A stretch of DNA of 64,000 bases. It comes from Mesobacillus subterraneus (GTDB taxonomy: Bacteria; Bacillota; Bacilli; Bacillales; Cytobacillaceae). The notes under the pieces were generated by a model. That model did not search any database, was not told where the DNA came from, and saw only the letters and a list, made by a program, of their open reading frames with translations. The stretch covers positions 1,798,001-1,862,000 of the forward strand of contig NZ_CP129019.1 of NCBI RefSeq assembly GCF_020524355.2, written 5' to 3'. Positions 47,468-56,963 of this stretch are shown here, one piece after another. A program made the translations under genes and the position numbers. Numbering within the stretch: the first letter of the stretch is position 1; every line of letters starts with the position of its first letter.

Positions 47468-48875
47468 TTGAAACAGTTTTTAAGGCAGCTGCCAGCTGTG
47501 CATGAGCTACAGAAAGATTCCAGGTTTCTTGATTTGGTCAAGAAGCATGAAGCTGACGCTGAGCTTTTTACAGACTTAATCAAAAATGTGTTAAATGATA
47601 TAAGGAAAGAAATTGTGAATGGGGATTGGGACGGGCCAGAGCCTGGTACCCAACTGTTTGTTGATCAGCTATTTACATTGCTTGATTCATCGGCAACAGA
47701 GAATTTTGACTATACTCTCAAAAGGATCATTAATGCTACTGGGACCATTTTACACACGAACCTAGGGAGGGCAAGATTGAGCGAGAATGCAGTGAAGCAT
47801 GTGGTAGAAACCGCGAGGAATTATTCCAATCTTGAATATAGGTTGAATGAAGGCGAGCGCGGCTCCAGGCACAGCCATGTCGAAAGCCTTGTGAAAAAAA
47901 TAACTGGAGCTGAAGCAGCGATGGTCGTGAATAATAATGCTGCTGCAGTTTATTTTATCATGAGTGCACTTGCAAAAAACAAAGAGGTCATTGTTTCACG
48001 CGGCCAGCTTGTTGAAATCGGAGGCTCATTCCGTATTTCTTCCATAATGGAGGAAAGCGGAGCTCATTTAGTGGAAGTTGGAACAACAAATAAAACACAT
48101 TTGTTTGATTATGAGAATGCAATCACTGACGATACCGGCATGATTTTGAAGGTCCATACGAGTAATTTCAAAATATATGGATTCTCGAAAACTGTCGATA
48201 CAGAAGAATTGGCCGAACTTTCAAGCAAGCATGACAAGGTCATTTTTTACGAAGATCTTGGGAGCGGTGTTCTCTATGATTTCACCCCCCATGGAATTGG
48301 AGACGAGCCGGTTGTCGGAGAAGTGCTGAAAATGGGTGCTGATATCGTTTCATTCAGTGGAGACAAGCTTCTTGGAGGGGCCACAGGCTGGTATTATCGC
48401 AGGCAAGAAGGAGCTCATTGAAAAATTAAAAAAACACCAGCTGGCCAGAGTTGTACGGGTTGATAAAATGACTCTCGCAGCTTTAGAGGGTACTCTAATG
48501 GACTATTTAAAGGGAGTGCAGGGGTTATCCAATATTCCGACACTAAGAGATTTACTTGTTCCTCTTGATGAATTGAGAGCCAGGGCTGATCTTTTTGCCA
48601 GAGATATTAATTCCCTTGAAAGTGGGCTAAAAGCGGTTGTGTCTGAAGGAACAAGTCAGGTAGGCGGAGGAACGATGCCCGATGTCCAGCTTCCAACTTA
48701 TCTTGTCTCAATAAGTCATCGAGACGTTAGTGCTGAACATATTGCCAGAAAGCTCCGAACGGAACATTCTCCGGCAATTGTTGTCAGGATACAAAAGGAA
48801 GAGGTAAATGTTGATCTTCGGACCGTTACAGAAGAAGAGGAAATATCCCTTTTGAATGCTTTTAAACAAATTTAA
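47468..48875 (+). pseudogene. selA: L-seryl-tRNA(Sec) selenium transferase SelA, frameshifted
   Basis: SelA is the PLP enzyme that converts seryl-tRNA(Sec) to selenocysteyl-tRNA(Sec). The TTG at 47468 (GGGGAGATCAAG upstream) starts LKQFLRQLPAVHELQKD, as in other SelA. The PLP Lys lies in SFSGDKLLGG. There the frame breaks in GGGGCC at 48377-48382; with three G it reads GGPQAGIIAGKKELIEKLKK and continues to 48875, 468 residues, the usual length. An assembly error is likely since selD and the SelW-like gene need an active SelA. selB is not adjacent. Confidence 0.9.
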
Positions 48876-48917
48876 AAAAGTAAGGGCCGCCTTTTACCCG
48901 GCTGCCCTTACTTTTTT
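48875..48917 (+). terminator. Terminator after selA
   Basis: AAAAGTAAGGGC and GCCCTTACTTTT pair over about 12 bp with an internal mismatch extension, followed by TTTTGCG. Confidence 0.85.
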
Positions 48918-48932
48918 GCGTTTTGAACTGTT

Positions 48933-49076
48933 TTACATATCGTGATGTGAGTTATGTTTTTGACGACTATGGTTACGGTTTTTCACTTTCTTCGATCCGC
49001 TTAATGGAGCAGGCTGGCTGTCTTGATCGCCTTTCGGAGCATTCTTGCGCATATCTTTGGAATCATTTTTGTTCAT
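48933..49076 (-). CDS. sspP: Small acid-soluble spore protein P
   Basis: The 47-residue basic peptide ([20 protein letters not shown], later [19 protein letters not shown]) matches SspP, a minor spore-core protein made in the forespore under sigma-G. AGGAGGG lies 6 nt before the ATG at 49076. In B. subtilis sspP and sspO form an operon beside citB; here a small gene on the other strand lies between them. Confidence 0.92.
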   Translation of the reverse strand: MNKNDSKDMRKNAPKGDQDSQPAPLSGSKKVKNRNHSRQKHNSHHDM

Positions 49077-49190
49077 TGCTCATCCCTCCTAACTTTAGGA
49101 TTAGATTTTCCGCCGAAAATATACTGAATAAATTACTGATAAATGAGCAATTTAACGGTAAAGTTCTATTACATCAGGAGGAATTCACAC

Positions 49191-49448
49191 ATGCCTTATC
49201 ATAAAGATAAACAGCAAGCCTTCCAGGCGGCACAGCAAGGATTCGAAGACGCGCAAGGACTATATTCGGAAATCGTACGTGACAGCGCAAGCTACGGACA
49301 TCAACTGAAACACCTTAAAGCTGAAGTGAATGAAGCATACCAGCAAATCGAAAATGCCCTTGAAAACGCGTCAGAACACCAGCGGGCACAGCTTGAAAGA
49401 TTCCAGCAGGATTTGCAGAGCATTGTAACCGAAGTAAATATGGAATAA
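49191..49448 (+). CDS. Small helical protein, 85 aa (possibly DUF2524/YtzC-like)
   Basis: A highly charged, all-helical peptide (AFQAAQQGFEDAQGLYSEIV, then LENASEHQRAQLERFQQDLQ). The heptad pattern suggests a short coiled coil. It recalls DUF2524 proteins such as YtzC in length and layout, but I am not sure. CAGGAGGAATTCACAC precedes the ATG at 49191. It is inserted between sspP and sspO on the opposite strand. Confidence 0.65.
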   Translation: MPYHKDKQQAFQAAQQGFEDAQGLYSEIVRDSASYGHQLKHLKAEVNEAYQQIENALENASEHQRAQLERFQQDLQSIVTEVNME

Positions 49449-49452
49449 CACG

Positions 49453-49480
49453 AAAAGCGGAAGGGAGGCCTTCCGCTTTT
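49453..49480. terminator. Bidirectional terminator
   Basis: AAAAGCGGAAGG (49453-49464) pairs perfectly with CCTTCCGCTTTT (49469-49480) between converging stops. Confidence 0.9.
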
Positions 49481-49485
49481 ATTTC

Positions 49486-49635
49486 TTACTGATTCTTTTT
49501 CCTCTTCTTATTGTTTTGCTTCTCAAGTTCAGATAATGGTTCGTTTGCCATTTCTTCGTTATAACCAGCGCCAGTGCCTTGGGCTTTAGCAGCATTCGCT
49601 CCAGGAATGACATGATTTGCTTTTCTTTTCACCAC
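49486..49635 (-). CDS. sspO: Small acid-soluble spore protein O (CotK)
   Basis: The 49-residue basic peptide ([20 protein letters not shown] then [16 protein letters not shown] and a KKRKKNQ tail) matches SspO closely. The GTG at 49635 aligns with the B. subtilis start (M-A-K) and has GGAGG 8 nt upstream. It is divergent from acnA, as in B. subtilis. Confidence 0.93.
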   Translation of the reverse strand: MVKRKANHVIPGANAAKAQGTGAGYNEEMANEPLSELEKQNNKKRKKNQ

Positions 49636-49800
49636 AGAATTCACCTCCATCCGCCATATTTTTTCCTATAAACCTCATCACAATCCAGCTTTTTCATTTT
49701 TGTGAAATAGTTTTTGTAGAAATTAACGTAGAAGGAGGAAGGATTTTTCCTTTGATAAAATCTCATTAAGATGGTTTTAATCATGTTTACGATTTTTATA

Positions 49801-49861
49801 ATAAGAAAAACTTATCAACCACAATAACTTTCTTGTTATTTACTTATACACAAGGTTATAT
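49801..49861 (+). promoter_or_regulatory. acnA promoter with two CcpC-type boxes
   Basis: Box I, ATAAGAAAAACTTAT (49801-49815), is ATAA-N7-TTAT, the CcpC dyad known from B. subtilis citB. Box II is the palindrome AATAAC-N6-GTTATT (49823-49840). It overlaps a -35 TTGTTA (49833-49838), which is 17 nt from a -10 TTATAT (49856-49861). With a start near 49868 the boxes centre at about -60 and -36, close to the arrangement at citB. CcpC represses aconitase when citrate is low. Confidence 0.65.
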
Positions 49862-49967
49862 TAATATGAAATTGTGAGAAAAGTTAGGATGGAATACAAG
49901 ATTCAAACTTTTCGACAATTACTTTTTTTTAGTTTATGATGTTTACGTAAAAGAAGGGGGTAAACAT

Positions 49968-52676
49968 ATGTCAAACCAAGATGTTTTTAACGCCCGCAGT
50001 TCATTTGAAGTTGACGGGAAACGCTATCATTACTATAGTCTGGAAGCATTGGAAAAGGCTGGAATCGGCAAGGTATCAAAACTACCTTACTCCGTAAAGG
50101 TTTTGCTTGAATCCGTACTCCGCCAGCATGATGGCTTTGTGATTACAAAAGAGCATGTTGAAAATCTAGCAAAATGGGGAACTAGCGAAGTTAAAGAAGT
50201 GGATGTGCCTTTCAAGCCTTCACGTGTCATTCTCCAGGACTTCACTGGTGTACCAGCAGTCGTTGACCTTGCATCACTTAGAAAAGCAATGGCTGACATG
50301 GGTGGAGACCCGCAAAAAATCAATCCTGAAAAGCCGGTTGATCTTGTAATTGACCACTCTGTACAGGTTGATAAATACGGAACTCCAGATGCACTAAATG
50401 TAAATATGGAACTTGAATTCGAGCGTAATGCTGAGCGTTACCAGTTCTTAAGCTGGGCACAGAAAGCATTCGATAACTACCGTGCTGTTCCGCCAGCAAC
50501 AGGTATCGTGCACCAGGTTAACCTTGAGTATCTTGCAAACGTTGTCCACGCTGTAGAAAATGCAGATGGAGAATTTGAAACTTTCCCAGATTCATTGGTA
50601 GGAACTGACTCACATACTACTATGATCAACGGTATTGGCGTTCTTGGATGGGGTGTAGGCGGTATCGAAGCGGAAGCTGGAATGCTTGGCCAGCCTTCAT
50701 ACTTCCCAGTTCCAGAAGTAGTAGGGGTGAAATTAGTAGGAGATATGCCGAATGGCGCCACTGCAACTGACCTTGCACTTAAAGTGACTCAGGTTCTTCG
50801 CAGCAAAGGTGTTGTTGGCAAATTCGTCGAGTTCTTCGGACCTGGCGTCGTAACACTTCCACTTGCTGACCGTGCGACAGTTGCCAACATGGCACCAGAA
50901 TACGGAGCAACTTGCGGATTCTTCCCAGTTGACGGAGAAGCATTGGATTACATGCGTTTAACCGGCCGCACAGAAGATCACATTAAAGTGGTTGAGGCAT
51001 ACTGCAAGGAGAACGGACTATTCTTTGATCCTGCATTAGAGCCAGTTTATACAGATGTTGTAGAAATCAATCTTTCAGAAATCGAAGCTAACCTATCCGG
51101 TCCAAAGCGTCCACAAGATTTGATTCCGCTTTCTGCTATGCAGAAATCCTTCAAGGAAGCATTGACTGCTCCGGCAGGAAACCAGGGATTCGGCTTAGAT
51201 AAGAAAGAAATCGAAAAAGAAGCTGTTGTTGAGTTTGCTAATGGCGATAAAACAACAATGAAGACTGGTGCAATTGCCATTGCGGCGATCACTAGCTGTA
51301 CAAATACATCTAATCCGTACGTTCTTGTAGGTGCAGGTTTGGTTGCTAAAAAAGCTGTTGAACTTGGAATGGAAGTTCCTAAGTTCGTTAAAACTTCATT
51401 GGCACCTGGTTCAAAGGTTGTAACTGGATACCTTCGTGATTCAGAATTGCTTCCTTACCTTGAATCTCTTGGTTTCAACCTTGTAGGGTATGGATGTACG
51501 ACATGTATCGGTAACTCCGGTCCATTAAAGCCGGAAATCGAGAAGTCTGTTGCTGAAAGTGACCTTCTTGTTACTTCTGTTCTTTCCGGTAACCGTAACT
51601 TCGAAGGACGTATTCACCCGCTTGTAAAAGCAAACTACCTGGCTTCACCTCCATTGGTTGTTGCATATGCTCTTGCAGGAACAGTGGACGTCGATCTTCA
51701 GAATGACCCTATCGGTAAAGACAAAGATGGAAACGATGTATTCTTCAAAGATATCTGGCCATCAACTGAAGAAGTGAACGAAGTCGTTCACCGAGTTGTA
51801 ACTCCAGAGCTATTCCGCAGAGAGTATGAAACTGTGTTCACTGATAATGAAAAGTGGAACGAGATTCAAACAAATAGCGATCCACTTTATACATTTGATG
51901 AAGACTCAACTTATATCGCAAACCCGCCATTCTTTGAAGGGTTGACTCCAGAGGCTGGGGAAGTTGCTCCAATAAACAACTTACGTATTGTTGGTAAGTT
52001 CGGTGATTCTGTAACAACTGACCATATTTCTCCTGCAGGTGCGATCGGCAAAGATACACCAGCTGGAAAATACCTGCGTGAAAAGGGTGTAGAACCTCGC
52101 GATTTCAACTCATACGGCTCACGCCGTGGTAACCACGAAGTCATGATGCGCGGAACATTCGCAAACATCCGTATCAAGAACCAAATTGCTCCTGGCACAG
52201 AAGGCGGCTTCACGACTTACTGGCCAACGAACGAAGTCATGGCTATCTTTGATGCTTGCATGAAGTACAAAGAGCAGGGCACTGGCCTGATGGTTATCGC
52301 AGGCAAAGATTACGGTATGGGATCATCCCGTGACTGGGCTGCGAAGGGTACCAACCTATTAGGAATCAAGACTGTTATTGCTGAAAGCTTCGAGCGTATC
52401 CACCGTTCAAACCTTGTATTGATGGGAGTACTGCCACTTCAATTCAAAGATGGTGAAAACGCAGAAACTCTTGGCCTTACAGGAAGAGAATCATTCGATG
52501 TCCAAATTGATGAAAAAGTTCGCCCACGCGACATCATCACTGTGACAGCTACTGATGAAGATGGCAACAAGAAGACTTTCGAAGCTCTTGTACGTTTCGA
52601 TTCAGAAGTTGAAATCGACTACTACCGTCACGGCGGAATCCTGCAAATGGTTCTTCGTGATAAATTAAAAGCGTAA
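49968..52676 (+). CDS. acnA: Aconitate hydratase
   Basis: The 902-residue enzyme (citB in B. subtilis) isomerises citrate and isocitrate in the TCA cycle. The three iron-sulfur Cys residues are seen in [10 protein letters not shown] and [13 protein letters not shown]. Other signatures are [20 protein letters not shown], and in domain 4 [16 protein letters not shown]. Members of this group (IRP1/AcnA) can also bind mRNA when the cluster is lost. The ATG at 49968 follows AGAAGGGGG. Full length and intact. Confidence 0.97.
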   Translation: MSNQDVFNARSSFEVDGKRYHYYSLEALEKAGIGKVSKLPYSVKVLLESVLRQHDGFVITKEHVENLAKWGTSEVKEVDVPFKPSRVILQDFTGVPAVVDLASLRKAMADMGGDPQKINPEKPVDLVIDHSVQVDKYGTPDALNVNMELEFERNAERYQFLSWAQKAFDNYRAVPPATGIVHQVNLEYLANVVHAVENADGEFETFPDSLVGTDSHTTMINGIGVLGWGVGGIEAEAGMLGQPSYFPVPEVVGVKLVGDMPNGATATDLALKVTQVLRSKGVVGKFVEFFGPGVVTLPLADRATVANMAPEYGATCGFFPVDGEALDYMRLTGRTEDHIKVVEAYCKENGLFFDPALEPVYTDVVEINLSEIEANLSGPKRPQDLIPLSAMQKSFKEALTAPAGNQGFGLDKKEIEKEAVVEFANGDKTTMKTGAIAIAAITSCTNTSNPYVLVGAGLVAKKAVELGMEVPKFVKTSLAPGSKVVTGYLRDSELLPYLESLGFNLVGYGCTTCIGNSGPLKPEIEKSVAESDLLVTSVLSGNRNFEGRIHPLVKANYLASPPLVVAYALAGTVDVDLQNDPIGKDKDGNDVFFKDIWPSTEEVNEVVHRVVTPELFRREYETVFTDNEKWNEIQTNSDPLYTFDEDSTYIANPPFFEGLTPEAGEVAPINNLRIVGKFGDSVTTDHISPAGAIGKDTPAGKYLREKGVEPRDFNSYGSRRGNHEVMMRGTFANIRIKNQIAPGTEGGFTTYWPTNEVMAIFDACMKYKEQGTGLMVIAGKDYGMGSSRDWAAKGTNLLGIKTVIAESFERIHRSNLVLMGVLPLQFKDGENAETLGLTGRESFDVQIDEKVRPRDIITVTATDEDGNKKTFEALVRFDSEVEIDYYRHGGILQMVLRDKLKA

Positions 52677-52686
52677 ATCACTGAAC

Positions 52687-52728
52687 TAAACCCCCTGTCC
52701 ATAAGCGGACCAGGGGGTTTTTGATTTT
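52687..52728 (+). terminator. Terminator after acnA
   Basis: AACCCCCTG (52689-52697) pairs with CAGGGGGTT (52711-52719), followed by TTTGATTTTT. Confidence 0.88.
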
Positions 52729-52760
52729 TCAGGGAAAAAGCTTTGAAAAAATCTTTCTGT

Positions 52761-53247
52761 GTGAATGATACCCCTATGAGGAAGAAATGTCATGCATATC
52801 GATACTGCTTGAACGGTACCCTTATTGGGGAGAAATGTCATGCATAAGGATACGATACTGCCTGAACGGTATCCTTATGAGGGAGGAATGTCATGCCTAA
52901 GGATACGATACTGCCTGAACGGTATCCTTATGAGAGGAATGTCATGCATAAGGATACGATACTGCCTGAAAGATACCCTTATGAGGGAGAAATGTCATGC
53001 CTAAGGATACGATACAGCTTGAACGGTATCCTTATGAGGGAGAAATGTCATGCCTAAGGATACGATACTGCCTGAATGATACCCTTATGAGGGAGAAATG
53101 TCATGCCTAAGGATACGATACTGCCTGAACAGTATCCTTATGAGGGAGGAATGTCATGCCTAAGGATACGATACTGCCTGAACGGTATCCTTATGAGAGA
53201 GGAATGTCATGCCTAAGGATACGATACTGCCTGAACGGTATCCTTAT
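52761..53247 (+). repeat. Tandem array of nine units, period 53 nt
   Basis: ATGTCATGC occurs at 52787, 52835, 52888, 52939, 52992, 53045, 53098, 53151 and 53204; spacing is 48, 53, 51, then 53 six times... down to the last unit (five consecutive 53-nt steps after 52939). A typical unit reads ATGTCATGCCTAAGGATACG, ATACTGCCTGAACGGTATCC, TTATGAGGGAGGA. AAGGATAC and GTATCCTT in each unit are inverted repeats that can form an 8-bp stem. The period is not a multiple of three and no frame is open, so it is non-coding. The units are contiguous with no unique spacers, so it is not a CRISPR array. Confidence 0.92.
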
Positions 53248-53464
53248 AAGTATGGAAGTGCCTTTATAACGGAAATGCCCAAAGCTGTCAGTAAGTAATC
53301 AGGCTTATTCCTCTAACACTGTTACTTTTTAAACTTGTATCCTCTCTTAATTCTCAGTTTTTACTAAATCCGTGAAAACTTCTAATGAATCGACAACTTC
53401 TCCTATTGATATTTGCTGTCAAAGAGGTATGTTTAAGATAGATGGAACATAAGGAGTGATTTCC

Positions 53465-54013
53465 ATGGGCTTAGTTTCAATAGTGGCAAGAGAAGATTTT
53501 ATTTCGTTGGTTACTGATTTGGGTATTCATCAGATGATAGAAAATATCAGATTTAAAGAAATAATACCAGATACAGCCTTCATTGCCATCTCAGGTGATG
53601 ACGAGTACGCCATGATGACCGCAAGCGCTGCGGAAACTCTTATTAAACAAGGGTTCAGTCTTAAAGAAATGGCTGAATCAATCCAGTCATCAATCAATAA
53701 TCCCATTCTTATGTTAAATGAGCGGCCATTTGAAGCCGTCGTGGCAGGATACTCTCAAAACGGAGAGGCTCAGTATCATGTTATATCCAACACAAAGCCT
53801 CTTGAATCCTATTATCCCCGTCCTGGTGAGAGTCTCTACTATGTAAATGGTCATGAATCGATGCTTGTACTTGAGAAGTCATTGAAAATGCATGGCATGG
53901 GTACAGTGGATCAGGCACGAGCTGCCCAAATTCATTTATTCCGTGAAGCCGCTAAGACAATTCCAAATGTGAATACTCATGCTGAATCTTATATTCTTAA
54001 AAAAGTAAATTAA
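53465..54013 (+). CDS. Hypothetical protein, 182 aa
   Basis: I do not recognise this family with certainty. The protein is soluble. Its N-terminal part (MGLVSIVAREDFISLVTDLG, then TAFIAISGDDEYAMMTASAA) and a central NPILMLNERPFEAVVAGYSQ suggest an alternating alpha/beta fold; a resemblance to Ntn-hydrolase-like proteins is only an impression. The ATG at 53465 has AAGGAGTG 6-8 nt upstream, better than the GTG at 53456. It is monocistronic and converges on the permease gene. Confidence 0.7.
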   Translation: MGLVSIVAREDFISLVTDLGIHQMIENIRFKEIIPDTAFIAISGDDEYAMMTASAAETLIKQGFSLKEMAESIQSSINNPILMLNERPFEAVVAGYSQNGEAQYHVISNTKPLESYYPRPGESLYYVNGHESMLVLEKSLKMHGMGTVDQARAAQIHLFREAAKTIPNVNTHAESYILKKVN

Positions 54014-54045
54014 AACAGCCCCGGTCTTTACTTCGGGGCTGTTTT
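54012..54045. terminator. Bidirectional terminator
   Basis: AAAACAGCCCCG (54012-54023) pairs with CGGGGCTGTTTT (54034-54045) between converging stops at 54013 and 54053. Confidence 0.9.
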
Positions 54046-54052
54046 GAATGTA

Positions 54053-55339
54053 TTACAGTGCATACTGCAGCACGAAATTACCAAGGAACAGCAATGCAAT
54101 CATATAAAGTGCAGGCTGGATTTCCCGGCCTTTTCCCATTAGCAGCTTTATGAGTGGGTAGAGGATAAAACCTATTGCCATTCCATCTGCAATGCTATAT
54201 GTTAATGGAATCAAAACAATGATCAGAAGTGCTGGGAAGCTTTCCATTAAATCATCAAGCTTAATGTTCGTTATATTTTGAAGCATCAGTATTCCTATTA
54301 AAATCAATACTGGGGATACCGCACTTTCTGGTACTACTTTAATAACAGGAATTAGTACAATCGAAGCCAGAAACAGAACACCTGTAGTAATGCTGGTTAA
54401 TCCGGTTCGACCTCCAGCCGCGATCCCTGCAGCACTTTCTACAGACGATACTGTTGGGCTCGTGCCAAAAATACCGGCAGTGGCAACTGAAATCGAATTA
54501 GCCTGTAGCGCCTTCTTATTTTTTTGAGGCTGATTAAGCATTTTCGTATGGCTATGGACCAGACCAATGTTTTCAAAAATGACAACCATTGCAAGAGAAA
54601 AAGATGTAAGCCAGAATACGAAATTACCTGCCTGGGCAAAAGAAAGCTGCCCGAAAACCGCTGTATACTGACCAATAGCCGGCATGTTCCACGAAACTCC
54701 ATCACTTCCGAAATCTCCGAAAAGCAGCGAAAGAACAGATGTGAATACTATGCTCAGCAAGAGATTGCCGGGAATATTTCTAATGAATAAAACAACTGTG
54801 ACAATAAGGCCAATCAATGTGATGAGTGCAGTTGAGCTGCTTAGATCCCCGATTTCTAACAGAGTATGTTCAGAACTCGTGATAATTCCGCTATTATCAA
54901 AACCGATTAAAATCAACAGTATGCCAATTCCAACTGTAATAGCTTCTTTTAATGAGTCAGGAATGGATGCGATGATCGTCTTTGCCAGCGGAGTGAAGGC
55001 TAAAAGCATGAACAGGATACCAGATACAAAAACCATTGCAAGAGCCTCTTGCCAGGTGAAGCCGCCGGACTGTACGATGGTATACGTAAACATCGCATTC
55101 AGCCCCATACCAGGTATCACTAAAATCGGAGTGTTACTCCAGAATCCCATAAGCAAACAGCCCGCAAACACTGTAAGGATCGTAGCGATGATTCCTGCTT
55201 CGAGTGGAATGCCTGCTGCTGCTAGTATTGTTGCATTGACAATAATGATGTATACAACTGTTATATAGGAAATAAGACCTGCAGATAACTCCCTCCCAAA
55301 CGTTGTATCATGTCCCTTTAAATCAAATAATTTATCCAT
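54053..55339 (-). CDS. NCS2-family purine permease (AzgA/PbuG-like)
   Basis: The 428-residue protein has about 12-14 membrane segments and matches the AzgA branch of the NCS2 family: GMGLNAMFTYTIV, FGTSPTVSSVESAAGIAAGG and the VIFENIGLVHSHTKML region. Such permeases import adenine, guanine or hypoxanthine with protons. No purine riboswitch is visible upstream. It is divergent from a LysR gene, which is its probable regulator. Confidence 0.9.
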   Translation of the reverse strand: MDKLFDLKGHDTTFGRELSAGLISYITVVYIIIVNATILAAAGIPLEAGIIATILTVFAGCLLMGFWSNTPILVIPGMGLNAMFTYTIVQSGGFTWQEALAMVFVSGILFMLLAFTPLAKTIIASIPDSLKEAITVGIGILLILIGFDNSGIITSSEHTLLEIGDLSSSTALITLIGLIVTVVLFIRNIPGNLLLSIVFTSVLSLLFGDFGSDGVSWNMPAIGQYTAVFGQLSFAQAGNFVFWLTSFSLAMVVIFENIGLVHSHTKMLNQPQKNKKALQANSISVATAGIFGTSPTVSSVESAAGIAAGGRTGLTSITTGVLFLASIVLIPVIKVVPESAVSPVLILIGILMLQNITNIKLDDLMESFPALLIIVLIPLTYSIADGMAIGFILYPLIKLLMGKGREIQPALYMIALLFLGNFVLQYAL

Positions 55340-55474
55340 TTTTTCTCCTCTCTCTTTTACAGATAAATTTTTCCGTTTTGAAACGAATGAAAATATCGTA
55401 CCATAGACATTAGGTATATATAAAATATATAATTTGTATTAAAATCATATCTTTTATAAATAGTAGGTGTTTTC

Positions 55475-56365
55475 ATGGATATTAGACAAATGCGTTATTT
55501 CATTGCGATTGCCGAAGAAAGGAATATAACAGCTGCAGCACATAGACTTCATATGTCACAGCCGCCGTTAAGCCTTCAATTAAAACAAATAGAAGAAGAA
55601 CTAGGAGTGATGCTGGTTGAGAGGCATGGAAAAAAGCTAGAATTGACTGATAAGGGTGAACTGCTATATAGACATGCCCTAAACATTGTTCATGCCTTTG
55701 AGGAAGTGAAAAATGAACTTCAAGAAACGGATGAAGGGAGGAAGGGAAATTTATCAGTTGGAATCAACACCTTGTCCGTGCCGGAATTTCCTGAATGGCT
55801 GGAAGCATTTCACTCATCTTTTCCGCTTGTTTATTTGCGAATTGTACAAAATGATTCTGCCTACTTGGCTGAACTGGTAAAAAATCGGACAATTGAACTT
55901 GGTCTTGTCAGGCTGCCATTGGCCAATCAAGATTTAAACTACCTTCATTTATATAATGAATCATTCGTTTTCGTTTCCAGGGAAAATGATAATGAGATGA
56001 TATCAATTGAGGAAATAAGCAATTATCCGTTAATTCTTCCTTCTACAGAGGGACTTGGAAGCTACAATATAATCCATGACGCTTTTACAAAAGCGCAGCA
56101 TTCGCTTCAGGTCATATGTGAGTGCTCAGATATGAATGTGCTGATGCAAATGGTTTCCTCCGGGATTGGTTCGACTATTGTTCCTGAATCTGTTTTTCAA
56201 TCATACGGACATTCTAATCTTTTTACCCGGAATATATCAGATGCCGAGTTGGTATCATCAGTAGGGTTAATTTGGTTAAAACAGCATCATCTTTCCAGAC
56301 CAGCAAGGAATTTTATTGATTTGGTCAAGCAAAGACTGGGTTTATTTGATAGTGGTGATGAATAG
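55475..56365 (+). CDS. LysR-family transcriptional regulator
   Basis: The 296-residue protein has the LysR winged helix-turn-helix at the N-terminus (MDIRQMRYFIAIAEERNITA then AHRLHMSQPPLSLQLKQIEE) and a periplasmic-binding-like effector domain (residues 90-290). It is transcribed away from the NCS2 permease with a 135-nt AT-rich gap, the classic LysR arrangement. The inducer is unknown; a purine-related compound is an inference from context. Confidence 0.9.
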   Translation: MDIRQMRYFIAIAEERNITAAAHRLHMSQPPLSLQLKQIEEELGVMLVERHGKKLELTDKGELLYRHALNIVHAFEEVKNELQETDEGRKGNLSVGINTLSVPEFPEWLEAFHSSFPLVYLRIVQNDSAYLAELVKNRTIELGLVRLPLANQDLNYLHLYNESFVFVSRENDNEMISIEEISNYPLILPSTEGLGSYNIIHDAFTKAQHSLQVICECSDMNVLMQMVSSGIGSTIVPESVFQSYGHSNLFTRNISDAELVSSVGLIWLKQHHLSRPARNFIDLVKQRLGLFDSGDE

Positions 56366-56426
56366 AAAAGCTTTATTTATCTAATAATAACCGCAAATTC
56401 TGTTGCAGAAAGGAAGGTGTCCTGTT

Positions 56427-56963
56427 TTGAATCTTCTTGAAGTGATGAAGGATGCTTTCGGACCTTTTATTGACGGGGACAAAAAGCCTTTGCACGTTGG
56501 AGAAGTAATGAATTTATGGTTTTATCTACATGGGACTGAGCAAACTTTAAGATACGATCAGCATGCATTCAATTTAGTGCAAGATGCTGAGCTCAAAGAA
56601 AAAATTACGGATATTATTGAAAATGTACACAGGTCTATGATCAAGGAATTGACCCAGTTCTTCAAGGATGAAGGAATCCCTCTCCCTAATGTCGGAGCGG
56701 AGAAAGTCATCGGTGAATTCAAAGCACTTCCTGAAGGGGCAAGGATGAACGATGAGGAAATCGCCAATTTGATTGCTTACAATCTTGTAGTTGGAATTAC
56801 GTCTGCCACAAGAGGCATAACCGAATCAGTCAGGTCGGATGTAGGCTACCTATTTGCGAAATATCATATGATGAAAATCACCTTTTCCTTGACATTAAAA
56901 GCGCTTATGCAGGAAAAGGGTTGGCTAAGGGTGCCACCATACTATATTTCAGGTAAAGAGTAA
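56427..56963 (+). CDS. DUF3231 family protein, single domain
   Basis: This 178-residue protein is a single-domain version of the protein at 1159-2166. It has LHVGEVMNLWFYLHGTEQTL at the start, DEGIPLPNVGAEKV in the middle and KYHMMKITFSLTLKALMQEK at the end. The TTG at 56427 is supported by GGAAGGTG 7 nt upstream; the frame from 56403 has none. Role unknown, helical and ferritin-like in appearance. Confidence 0.8.
   Translation: MNLLEVMKDAFGPFIDGDKKPLHVGEVMNLWFYLHGTEQTLRYDQHAFNLVQDAELKEKITDIIENVHRSMIKELTQFFKDEGIPLPNVGAEKVIGEFKALPEGARMNDEEIANLIAYNLVVGITSATRGITESVRSDVGYLFAKYHMMKITFSLTLKALMQEKGWLRVPPYYISGKE

Noticed and set aside
52761..53247. CRISPR array
   Set aside because: Units are contiguous and similar over their whole length, with no unique spacers and no cas genes.
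54524..55268. Plus-strand frames inside the NCS2 gene
   Set aside because: They are antisense to a clear permease and lack start signals.
55340..55474. Purine riboswitch before the NCS2 permease
   Set aside because: The leader is short and AT-rich; the conserved loops of the purine aptamer are not present.
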